A stretch of 6,371 nucleotides of DNA from Paracoccaceae bacterium (GCA_003551745.1 PUNI01000232.1:1-6371); one strand, 5' to 3'; positions 1 to 5,100 are shown, counted from the first letter of the stretch. The notes: a model not told the origin generated them from the sequence alone. Numbers and translations are program-made.

Positions 1-341
1 GCCACCAGATCGCGTGCGGCCGGCATGTTAAGCGTCAGCGGCTTCTCGACGAATACATGCCGTCCCGACGCCAGGGCGGCGCCTGCCAGGTCGGCATGGC
101 TTTCCGGCGGCGTTGCCACCGCGACGGCGGCCACCCCCGGATCGGACAGTGCGGCTTCGGGCGAAAGCGCCGGCACGCCATGGGCTGTGGCGACGGGGGC
201 GGCGTTCGCCGGCGAATGGTCGGCCACCGCGGCAAGCGCGCCAAGTTCGCGAAAACAGCGGGCGATATTGCGACCCCAGGCCCCGCAGCCGATCACGGCG
301 ACGCCGGCGGATGTCGCCCGGATGCCTGCCCCGTCGCTCAT
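1..341 (-). CDS. Gfo/Idh/MocA-family NAD(P)-dependent oxidoreductase, N-terminal part (runs off left edge)
   Basis: This frame is open from the ATG at 341-339 to the window edge, giving 113 visible residues of a family that is usually about 320-400 long. Seen: a Rossmann beta-alpha-beta start with the dinucleotide motif GCGAWG (Gly18, Gly20, Gly23), an acidic strand end near Asp41 (AAVAD), the strand AVAVATPPESH (about residues 72-82) and the EKP motif (Glu99-Lys100-Pro101). In this family the EKP lysine is a catalytic or substrate-binding residue. Members oxidise or reduce sugars, inositols and sugar nucleotides, or biliverdin. The stretch GAWGRNIARCFRELGAL resembles WlbA/WbpB-like UDP-sugar 3-dehydrogenases, but without the C-terminal substrate domain the substrate is a guess. 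AAGG sits 5 nt before the ATG. It lies 146 bp downstream of rplT on the same strand and probably has its own promoter. Confidence 0.87.
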   Translation of the reverse strand, partial: MSDGAGIRATSAGVAVIGCGAWGRNIARCFRELGALAAVADHSPANAAPVATAHGVPALSPEAALSDPGVAAVAVATPPESHADLAGAALASGRHVFVEKPLTLNMPAARDLV

Positions 342-390
342 CGGTGCCTTGCTGCTCCTCGTGCCAATGACATCTGCCCGGCTGCCCGCG

Positions 391-419
391 CTTATCGGCA
401 CAGGTCAGCCCGCACGCAA
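391..419 (-). promoter_or_regulatory. Possible sigma70 promoter for the oxidoreductase gene
   Basis: On the minus strand a TTGCGT -35-like hexamer (419-414) and a GATAAG -10-like hexamer (396-391) are separated by exactly 17 nt, about 50 nt before the ATG at 341. The -10 matches consensus at 4 of 6 positions and the -35 at 3 of 6, so this is a weak prediction. Its position in the only sizeable gap between rplT and the oxidoreductase gene is the main support. Confidence 0.3.
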
Positions 420-428
420 CCGACCGTC

Positions 429-449
429 CTGCGGCGAAACAGCCGGCAG
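429..449 (-). terminator. Weak stem-loop downstream of rplT
   Basis: Reading the minus strand, CTGC-C-GGC, loop TGTTTC, GCC-GCAG forms a 7-bp stem with one bulged C, starting about 40 nt after the rplT stop codon. No T-run follows (the next bases are GACGG), so intrinsic termination is doubtful. It may be a Rho-dependent 3' end structure or chance pairing in GC-rich DNA. Confidence 0.2.
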
Positions 450-487
450 CGACTTTTGCGCAACGAAACGCCGGCGCCGACCGAGGC

Positions 488-850
488 TCAGGCGATCGCC
501 GCCTTGGCCTTGCCGACGATCTGGCCGAACACCTCCGGCTCATGCACCGCGAGATCGGCGAGGACCTTGCGATCCACCTCTATGCCGGCCTGCCCGAGGC
601 CGTGGATGAAGCGCGAATAGGTCAGGCCGGGATCGACCTCGCGCACCGCGGCGTTGATCCGCTGGATCCAAAGCGCGCGGAAGTTGCGCTTGCGGTTCTT
701 GCGGTCGCGGGTGGCGTACTGGTTGGCCTTGTCGACCGCCTGGGTGGCGGTGCGGAAGCTGCGCGAGCGGGCGCCGTAATAGCCCTTGGCGGCCTTGACG
801 ACCTTGCGATGGCGGGCGTGGGTAACCTTGCCGGATGTGACGCGAGACAT
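488..850 (-). CDS. rplT: 50S ribosomal protein L20
   Basis: The 120-residue product matches L20 across its full length (family about 117-120). It binds 23S rRNA early in 50S assembly. Seen: the basic N-terminal tail with THARHRKV, the hallmark [14 protein letters not shown] (about residues 22-35), the [21 protein letters not shown] core, and the C-terminal [25 protein letters not shown]. The start is fixed by GAGGAG 8 nt before the ATG at 850. That GAGGAG adjoins the rpmI stop codon, so L35 and L20 are probably translationally coupled. In several bacteria L20 represses its own operon by binding the leader mRNA; this sequence neither proves nor excludes that. infC does not adjoin the pair and pheS does not follow it, unlike many bacteria. 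Confidence 0.98.
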   Translation of the reverse strand: MSRVTSGKVTHARHRKVVKAAKGYYGARSRSFRTATQAVDKANQYATRDRKNRKRNFRALWIQRINAAVREVDPGLTYSRFIHGLGQAGIEVDRKVLADLAVHEPEVFGQIVGKAKAAIA

Positions 851-862
851 GTCTGGGGCTCC

Positions 863-1063
863 TCAGCGGTCGTAGGGCATGTATTTCTTGACGATGCGCG
901 CGTCCGGCTCGGACAGCGCCGCCGTGCCGCGGGCGCTGCGGATGAACTTCGACGTACGCTTGATCATGCCGTGCCGCTTGCCGGCCTGCTGGGCCAGCAC
1001 CTTGCCGGTGGCGGTCACCTTGAAGCGCTTCTTGGCGCTCGACTTGGTCTTCATCTTGGGCAT
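863..1063 (-). CDS. rpmI: 50S ribosomal protein L35
   Basis: The 66-residue basic protein begins [20 protein letters not shown], a typical L35 start, and ends in [12 protein letters not shown]. Its length fits the family (about 64-66). L35 is a small component of the large ribosomal subunit. The start is supported by AAGGAG 6 nt before the ATG at 1063. The stop codon lies 12 nt before the rplT start, so the two form an rpmI-rplT operon, transcribed leftward from the promoter at 1142-1170. Confidence 0.98.
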   Translation of the reverse strand: MPKMKTKSSAKKRFKVTATGKVLAQQAGKRHGMIKRTSKFIRSARGTAALSEPDARIVKKYMPYDR

Positions 1064-1141
1064 TTCCGTCTCCTTGCCGTCGGGCGGTTCTGCGCACGAC
1101 TCGGCATGCCACTACGGCCGGCCGCGCGGATTGAAGTGGGG

Positions 1142-1170
1142 CGTATAGGCGCCCGCGCGCAGCGGCGCAA
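1142..1170 (-). promoter_or_regulatory. Predicted sigma70 promoter of rpmI-rplT
   Basis: On the minus strand a -35 element TTGCGC (1170-1165) and a -10 element TATACG (1147-1142) are separated by 17 nt. Transcription would start near 1135, giving a leader of about 70 nt before the rpmI ATG. It is the best promoter-like pair in the gap between rpmI and the divergent PilZ gene. The -35 box lies within one arm of the inverted repeat at 1164-1197. Confidence 0.5.
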
Positions 1171-1197
1171 GGGGCCGGTGCGCGTTAACCTTGCGCC
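1164..1197. repeat. Perfect 9-bp inverted repeat over the rpmI -35 region
   Basis: GGCGCAAGG (1164-1172) and CCTTGCGCC (1189-1197) are exact reverse complements separated by 16 bp. The arm centres are 25 bp apart, a little over two helical turns, as for a dimeric DNA-binding protein. The left arm contains the predicted -35 hexamer of rpmI. The element also lies upstream of the divergent PilZ gene, so it could act on either gene. Regulatory function is inferred from symmetry and position only. Confidence 0.4.
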
Positions 1198-1233
1198 AAG
1201 ACGGATCGGCGATGGTTGCGCGGCAGAGCAGTC

Positions 1234-1239
1234 GGAGGG
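1234..1239 (+). promoter_or_regulatory. Shine-Dalgarno that decides the PilZ start
   Basis: GGAGGG lies 8 nt before the GTG at 1248. The in-frame TTG at 1191 and ATG at 1212 have no comparable site, and the residues they would add (rich in Arg, Ser and Ala) do not resemble a PilZ N-terminus. This favours GTG 1248. Confidence 0.65.
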
Positions 1240-1247
1240 CGCGTTCC

Positions 1248-1568
1248 GTGAAGTATCGCGATTACCGCTGGCCCTGTGCCTACGAGGTCGAGGTGACCTG
1301 CGGGGCCCAGGTGGGCCGGGCCACCGTCGTGAACGTCACCCAGGCCGGCGCCTGCCTGATCGACGTGCCGCGGGTGGAGGCCGGCGACGTGATCGACATT
1401 CACTTCCTTGGCCGACGCATTCCCGCAGAGGTGCGCTGGGCGCGCCGCGGGCGCTGCGGGGTGCGTTTCGAGGCGCGTCTGGGCCAGCAGGATCTCGCCA
1501 CCATCCGCCAGATGAAACCGGGCCATGGCTCTGTCCGGCGACTGCGCCCGATGCGCGAGATGCGCTGA
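1248..1568 (+). CDS. Single-domain PilZ protein
   Basis: From the GTG at 1248 the product has 106 residues, the size of a stand-alone PilZ domain. PilZ domains bind cyclic di-GMP and modulate motility, adhesion or exopolysaccharide output. Seen: an arginine-containing N-terminal segment (MKYRDYRWP), short beta strands, NVTQAG (Asn29 to Gly34) matching the (D/N)xSxxG motif with Thr for Ser, then IDIHFLGRRIPAEVRWARRGRCGVRFE, the usual closing beta-barrel strands. The canonical RxxxR is incomplete: Arg7 is present but the residue four before it is Tyr3, leaving only RxxR (Arg4, Arg7). Ligand binding is therefore uncertain. It has no signal peptide or membrane segment, so it is cytoplasmic. It is divergent from rpmI and no partner gene lies nearby. 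Confidence 0.85.
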   Translation: MKYRDYRWPCAYEVEVTCGAQVGRATVVNVTQAGACLIDVPRVEAGDVIDIHFLGRRIPAEVRWARRGRCGVRFEARLGQQDLATIRQMKPGHGSVRRLRPMREMR

Positions 1569-2283
1569 ACCTACGGCTGTCTGCTCTTTTCCCGGCAGGC
1601 ATCATGCGGCTTCCGACTGACTGACGCGCCGCGGCGGGAAGTCCCTGCGCGTATCGAGGGCTTTGCCGGTCTGCGCGAGAATGCCAAAGGGGGCAGGCAT
1701 GGTGCAGCGTGCGGCTGATCTCGGCATGGCCGGGCTTCAGGCGGGCCGGCGGGAGAGCAGGCAAACGCTTGCGCGGCACGACCAGGTGATCCGGCCATCC
1801 GCGGACGGGCGGAACTGCACCGAGGTGGCGCGGCTGACCGGCCTCGGGCGGTGCCGGGTCGGGGAACTGTCGCGCGCCACAATCGCTTCGGTCCGGCGCG
1901 CTGCGGCGATCGGCGCCGCAGCCGCGGTTCCAGGCCCCGACGCCCTCCGCGCCACGCGCTGCGGCACACGCGCGGACGACCGCGATCCCCTCCCAAGCCG
2001 GACCGGAGGCCAACGGCGGCCCGAACGCCAGCTCCCGATCCGATCACTCGGAAATGATACTCGCTTATGCGGTCCCGCGAGCCACGTCGGCGTCCGTGAA
2101 CTGCGGGCTGTCGGGGCCGCTGACGGCCGCGTGGCGCGTCCCATCGGCGCGTCATCTGCAGGGGCTGGGCGCGTCGCTGCCTCTACTGGCGCACCCACCT
2201 TCGGGGGGCAGGTTCCCGATACAAGGTCCCCATGCGCGTTCGGAGGGCTGGCCCGCGGTGCCGGTTCCCGGTGCTGGCCTTGC
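1569..2283. other. Gene-poor gap between convergent genes
   Basis: About 715 bp separate the PilZ stop from the stop of the small membrane-protein gene, which is convergent with it. Several reading frames stay open on both strands, but most translate to Arg/Ala/Pro/Gly-rich sequence with no recognisable fold. The exception is the coding-like stretch at about 1699-1900. Other contents are a less GC-rich patch near 2050-2070, a small stem-loop GGCCG-CTGA-CGGCC (2115-2128) and three copies of GGCGCGTC (2133, 2146, 2168). I see no tRNA or known structural RNA. The gap looks like decayed or inserted DNA rather than a regulatory region. Confidence 0.5.
1699..1900 (+). pseudogene. Possible remnant of a resolvase/invertase-type recombinase tail (helix-turn-helix)
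   Basis: In the frame of the ATG at 1699, the codons to about 1900 show the high-GC coding pattern by eye: third position richest in G/C, first intermediate, second lowest. Residues 41-60 read TEVARLTGLGRCRVGELSRA, which resembles the C-terminal helix-turn-helix of serine resolvases and invertases (typical form TEIARRLGIGRATVYR). The preceding AGLQAGRRES and the following DQVIRPSADGRNC fit the linker and first helix of such tails. No catalytic domain is visible upstream, because an in-frame TGA lies near 1616, and downstream the frame loses codon-like composition and overlaps other genes. The right boundary is approximate. AAGGGGG sits about 5 nt before the ATG, so a small independent DNA-binding protein is an alternative, as is chance. 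Confidence 0.33.
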
Positions 2284-2508
2284 CTAGCCGATGAACTGGC
2301 CGAATACGCGCCCGAAGACCGCCGGGATCTCGTCGAAGCGATAGCCCTGCGGCCTGAGGTGGTTGGCATAGACCGTCAGCCCCGCACCCAGCGCGACCAT
2401 GGCCAGCGCCACCCGCGGAAAGGCGCCATGGGTGAAGGCGTTGAGAAAGGACACGAAGGCCAGCCCGATGCAGAGCGCGCCCACCAACAGAAAGAGATCC
2501 GCATCCAC
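2284..2508 (-). CDS. Small two-helix membrane protein, conserved hypothetical
   Basis: The product has 74 residues from a GTG start. Seen: hydrophobic segments at about residues 4-21 (LFLLVGALCIGLAFVSFL) and 33-51 (VALAMVALGAGLTVYANHL), joined by a short loop with Pro and Arg, and a soluble C-terminal tail GYRFDEIPAVFGRVFGQFIG. This organisation (an N-terminal DADLFL-like start, two helices, then GGY-x-x-x-EIP-like) matches, from memory, short uncharacterised proteins of Rhodobacterales; no function is known to me. It lies 61 bp after pyk on the same strand, with a stem-loop between them, so it is either a poorly expressed last gene of the pyk transcript or has its own unseen promoter. Confidence 0.8.
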   Translation of the reverse strand: MDADLFLLVGALCIGLAFVSFLNAFTHGAFPRVALAMVALGAGLTVYANHLRPQGYRFDEIPAVFGRVFGQFIG

Positions 2509-2515
2509 GGGTGTT

Positions 2516-2520
2516 CTCCC
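2516..2520 (-). promoter_or_regulatory. Shine-Dalgarno that decides the small membrane-protein start
   Basis: GGGAG on the minus strand lies 7 nt before the GTG at 2508. The in-frame ATG at 2538 would add ten polar residues (MGRIPGGRTP) and has no comparable site, so GTG 2508 is preferred. Confidence 0.6.
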
Positions 2521-2552
2521 GCCCGGTATCCGACCCATCGGAGGCTAGATCG

Positions 2553-2573
2553 AAAAGGTAACCCGAGGGTTAC
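2553..2573 (-). terminator. Stem-loop terminator at the pyk stop codon
   Basis: On the minus strand GTAACC, loop CTCG, GGTTAC forms a perfect 6-bp stem with a four-base loop, followed directly by CTTTTC. The pyk TAA lies inside the 5' arm. The stem is short and the T-run only four long, so partial rather than complete termination is likely. It separates pyk from the membrane-protein gene. Confidence 0.55.
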
Positions 2574-4018
2574 TCCGGGTCGGTCCGGTAGATCAGCCGC
2601 TCCTCGCAGGGCGCGACCCTCAGGATGTTGGTGGAGCCCGGCACGTTGAAGGGCAGCCCGGCGGTGACCACGATCTGGTCCTGCGGATCGGCGAACCCGT
2701 CACGCCTGGCGGCGCGCACGGCGCTGAGCACCGCCTTCTTGAAGCGGTCTACCGGCTCGTCCGTGACAACCGCGTGAGTGCCCCAGGTCAGGCACAGCCG
2801 GCGGGCCACGCGCGGAACCGACGTCAGCCCGATGATCGGCACCGACGGGCGTTCCCGCGCCACCAGCGATACGGTCGTGCCCGATTCGGTGAAGCAGCAG
2901 ATCGCCTTGATGTCGGTGGTCTCGGCGATCTCCCGGGCCGCGGCCACGATGCCGTCGGCGATCGTGCGGTGTGGCACGCTGCGCGAGGCCACGATGATGT
3001 CGCGATAGATCGGGTCGCCCTCGACCTCGATGGCGACGTTGTTCATCGTGCTCACCGCATCGACGGGATAGTTGCCGGCGGCAGATTCGGCCGACAGCAT
3101 CACCGCATCGGCACCCTCGTAGATGGCCGTCGCCACATCCGAGATCTCGGCGCGGGTGGGCATCGGGCTCGTGATCATGCTTTCCAGCATCTGCGTGGCC
3201 ACGATCACCGGCTTGGCCGCCGCGCGCACCCGGCGGATGAGCCGCTTCTGGATCGGCGGGATCGACTGGACGGGCAGCTCCACGCCGAGGTCGCCGCGGG
3301 CGATCATGATGCCGTCCGAGACCGCCAGGATCTCGTCGAACTCCTTCAGCGCGGCGGGCTTCTCGATCTTGGCCATCAGCAGGGCGCGCTCGCCCACAAG
3401 CGCACGCGCCTCCTGCACATCGGCGGCGCGCTGGACGAAGGACAGCGCCACCCAGTCCACCCCGAGCCCGCAGGCGAACTCCAGATCGGCCCGGTCCTTC
3501 TCCGAAAGCGCGGCCACGGGCAGCACCACGTCCGGCACGTTCACGCCCTTGCGGTCCGAGATGGTGCCGCCGACCATCACGGTGCACTCGGCGAAATCTT
3601 CGCCGCAGGCGTCGACCCGCAGGCGGATCTTCCCGTCGTTCACCAGCAGCGTGGCGCCTGGCTCCAGCGCCTGGAAGATCTCGGGGTGCGGAAGGCAGAC
3701 CCGGTGGCTTTCGCCGGGCGCGGGGTCGAGGTCGAGGCGGAAGACCTCGCCCTCCTCCAGATCGGCGGCGCCGGCGGCAAAGGTGCCGACGCGCAGCTTC
3801 GGGCCCTGCAGGTCGGCGAGGATGGCGATCGGCCGCCCGGCTTCGGCCTCGACGGCGCGGACATTGGCGTGGCGGTCGCCGATCTCGGCATGGGTGCCGT
3901 GGCTCATGTTCAGCCGGAACACGTCGGCCCCGGCCTCCACGAGGGCGCGGATCGTGTCGTGGTCGCTCGAGGCCGGGCCGAGCGTGGCCACGATCTTCAC
4001 GCAGCGCATGCGGCGCAT
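2570..4018 (-). CDS. pyk: Pyruvate kinase
   Basis: The enzyme converts phosphoenolpyruvate and ADP to pyruvate and ATP, the last step of glycolysis and of the Entner-Doudoroff route. The product is 482 residues, within the family range (about 470-500). Seen: KIVATLGPAS (8-17) opening the barrel; RLNMSHG (35-41) at the nucleotide/phosphate site; DLQGPKLRVG (69-78); the B domain at about 80-165; MAKIEKP with Lys217 (phosphoryl-transfer lysine) and Glu219, plus ARGDLG with Asp243, the metal ligands; ATQMLESM with Thr275; PTRAE (287-291); and the C domain with FTESGTTVSL (376-385), the usual effector phosphate loop. Lys74 replaces the glutamate typical of K+-dependent enzymes. AAGGGAG 6 nt before the ATG at 4018 sets the start; the second ATG three codons later is less well spaced. 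The gene is divergent from the DUF1244 gene. Confidence 0.97.
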   Translation of the reverse strand: MRRMRCVKIVATLGPASSDHDTIRALVEAGADVFRLNMSHGTHAEIGDRHANVRAVEAEAGRPIAILADLQGPKLRVGTFAAGAADLEEGEVFRLDLDPAPGESHRVCLPHPEIFQALEPGATLLVNDGKIRLRVDACGEDFAECTVMVGGTISDRKGVNVPDVVLPVAALSEKDRADLEFACGLGVDWVALSFVQRAADVQEARALVGERALLMAKIEKPAALKEFDEILAVSDGIMIARGDLGVELPVQSIPPIQKRLIRRVRAAAKPVIVATQMLESMITSPMPTRAEISDVATAIYEGADAVMLSAESAAGNYPVDAVSTMNNVAIEVEGDPIYRDIIVASRSVPHRTIADGIVAAAREIAETTDIKAICCFTESGTTVSLVARERPSVPIIGLTSVPRVARRLCLTWGTHAVVTDEPVDRFKKAVLSAVRAARRDGFADPQDQIVVTAGLPFNVPGSTNILRVAPCEERLIYRTDPE

Positions 4019-4045
4019 CGGTATCTCCCTTCTGGGCTTGCAGTT

Positions 4046-4074
4046 TGTATGGCGCGATTTCGGGGCTGCGACAA
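4046..4074 (-). promoter_or_regulatory. Predicted pyk promoter
   Basis: On the minus strand TTGTCG (4074-4069) and CATACA (4051-4046) are separated by 17 nt. They would start transcription near 4039, leaving a short leader of about 20 nt that carries the AAGGGAG ribosome site. The -10 matches consensus only in its ATA core, so this is a moderate prediction. It lies in the 155-bp gap shared with the divergent DUF1244 gene. No clear promoter was found in the other direction. Confidence 0.4.
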
Positions 4075-4173
4075 CCGGCGCACCGGCGGAAATGTTAGCG
4101 GCACCATCGGCGCGCCGGGTTGACCGGAGGGCGCAGGCGGCCAAGCTTCCGGTTATCAGAAGGAGGTTGCACG

Positions 4174-4500
4174 ATGACGCATTCCGATATCGACCCGGCG
4201 ACCCGCGAGGCACTGGAAGCGGCCGCCTTCCGGCGGCTCGTGGCGCATCTGCGCGATCGTCCCGACGTGCAGAACATCGACCTGATGAACCTCGGGGGGT
4301 TCTGTCGAAACTGCCTCAGCCGCTGGTATGCCGAGGCCGCCGCCGAACGCGGTATCGCGCTCGACAAGGAGGCGGCCCGCGAGATCGTCTACGGCATGCC
4401 CTATGCGGAGTGGAAGGCACTCCACCAGACCGAGGCGAGCCGGGAGCAGCAGGCCGCCTTCGCCGAGAGCTTCGCGCGGAATGTCGGCGGCGCCCGCTAG
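4174..4500 (+). CDS. DUF1244 family protein
   Basis: The 108-residue product has the DUF1244 signature IDLMNLGGFCRNCLSRWY (residues 35-52) and GMPYAEWKALHQ (74-85), and the family's usual length of about 100. The first part looks helical. Cys44 and Cys47 form a CxxC (FCRNC) that could bind metal or be redox active, though no biochemical role is known to me. There is no signal peptide, so it is predicted to be cytoplasmic. AGGAGG 7 nt before the ATG at 4174 fixes the start; an upstream in-frame TTG at 4120 lacks such a site. From memory, DUF1244 genes often sit near pyk in alphaproteobacteria; here the two are divergent. Its stop codon overlaps the stop of the convergent DUF2059 gene. Confidence 0.9.
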   Translation: MTHSDIDPATREALEAAAFRRLVAHLRDRPDVQNIDLMNLGGFCRNCLSRWYAEAAAERGIALDKEAAREIVYGMPYAEWKALHQTEASREQQAAFAESFARNVGGAR

Positions 4501-4988
4501 TTGCCGCGGCCGTGGCGCTCGAACGCCGCGTCCATTCGGGCGACCATCGCATCCTCGATCTTGCGGGCGAGATCGCCGGTGAGCGCGTCCTGCTGTGCGA
4601 GTGCTGCGGCGCCGTCCTCGGTCTGCGAGAACCGGCGGAGCGCCTCGATCTCGGCAAGGCTGTAGCGCGCGGCGAGCGCGCTCGCCCGCTGGCCGAGGGC
4701 GGCGCGGGCGGCGCGGTGCATCTCCTCGTAGTAGAGCGCGCTCAGCACCATGAGCTCGGGCCCCGAGAGATCGGGCTGCAGTTCGCGGGTGGCGGCAAGC
4801 AGGCTGCGGATAGGTGGCTCGGCGAGGGAGCGGATCAGCCCGTCGCCGGCCGCCGCCTCCAGGAACAGCAGCGCGGCGCGGCGGCGGTCACGGTCGTCTG
4901 CACGGTCGTCTGCGGCCAGGGTCTGGGGCATGGCGACCAAGGCGGCGCAGATGAGAACGGCAGCGCCAAGTCGCAGCATCGGTCGCAT
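4497..4988 (-). CDS. Secreted DUF2059-type protein
   Basis: The product has 163 residues from the ATG at 4988. Seen: a signal peptide (basic RPMLR, hydrophobic core about residues 7-20, probable cleavage near Ala25/Ala26 before DDRAD), then an Ala- and Leu-rich, probably all-helical domain. The segment LAARYSLAEIEALRRFSQTEDGAAALAQQ (about 105-133) fits DUF2059, whose members carry an 'ELxxLxxFYxSPxGxxL' type motif; function is unknown. No lipobox cysteine is correctly placed, so a soluble periplasmic protein is likely. The start is chosen from the signal peptide: no good Shine-Dalgarno precedes it, and a second ATG at 4979 is possible. It follows the aminotransferase gene by 112 bp on the same strand, with a strong inverted repeat between them. 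Confidence 0.75.
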   Translation of the reverse strand: MRPMLRLGAAVLICAALVAMPQTLAADDRADDRDRRRAALLFLEAAAGDGLIRSLAEPPIRSLLAATRELQPDLSGPELMVLSALYYEEMHRAARAALGQRASALAARYSLAEIEALRRFSQTEDGAAALAQQDALTGDLARKIEDAMVARMDAAFERHGRGN

Positions 4989-4999
4989 CCCGGGATCGG

Positions 5000-5021
5000 A
5001 GCGGGGTCTGGGCACCCCGCT
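5000..5021. repeat. Perfect 8-bp inverted repeat upstream of the DUF2059 gene
   Basis: AGCGGGGT (5000-5007) and ACCCCGCT (5014-5021) are exact reverse complements separated by 6 bp (CTGGGC). As RNA on the minus strand this is a very stable, GC-rich stem-loop ending 11 nt before the ATG at 4988. It could be a leader structure limiting ribosome access, the 3' end of the aminotransferase transcript, or an operator. No T-run follows in either direction, so a standard intrinsic terminator is unlikely. Confidence 0.45.
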
Positions 5022-5100
5022 GCCATAGTCTAGCTGGTGCGGAGATCGGCCCGCCACACAGATCATGGCCGAAGCGATCACGCCTTGGCGATCTGCCCGT

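Noticed and set aside
542..1624. A 360-codon plus-strand frame over rplT, rpmI and the PilZ gene
   Set aside because: It is antisense to two certain ribosomal protein genes and out of frame with the PilZ gene.
1569..2283. A structural RNA (tRNA, SRP RNA, RNase P RNA, tmRNA) in the gap
   Set aside because: I looked for a T-loop GTTCGA-type motif and for the conserved cores of the other RNAs on both strands and found none.
1571..2369. Overlapping minus-strand frames (194 to 225 codons) across the gene-poor gap
   Set aside because: Their translations are Arg/Pro/Ser-rich without any motif, and none has a supported start. The plus-strand frame at 1699-1900 is the only one with something recognisable.
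2774..4123. A 449-codon open frame antisense to pyk
   Set aside because: It mirrors pyk and translates to His/Arg/Gly/Asp-rich low-complexity sequence; the pyk frame has complete catalytic motifs.
4120..4148. TTGACC as a -35 element for the DUF1244 gene
   Set aside because: The hexamer at 17 nt spacing is AAGCTT, a poor -10, and the better TTATCA at 4153 is too far away. I see no convincing promoter.
3123..5033. A 636-codon open frame on the plus strand
   Set aside because: It is antisense to pyk, then crosses the DUF1244 gene in another frame and runs antisense to the DUF2059 gene. Its Ser/Arg/Ala-rich translation matches no fold; it is a GC-rich shadow.
5076..5100. Stem-loop just after the aminotransferase stop (CGCC-TT-GGCG flanked by GAT/ATC)
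   Set aside because: The loop has only two bases unless the stem is shortened, there is a bulge, and no T-run follows, so it is not supported as a terminator.
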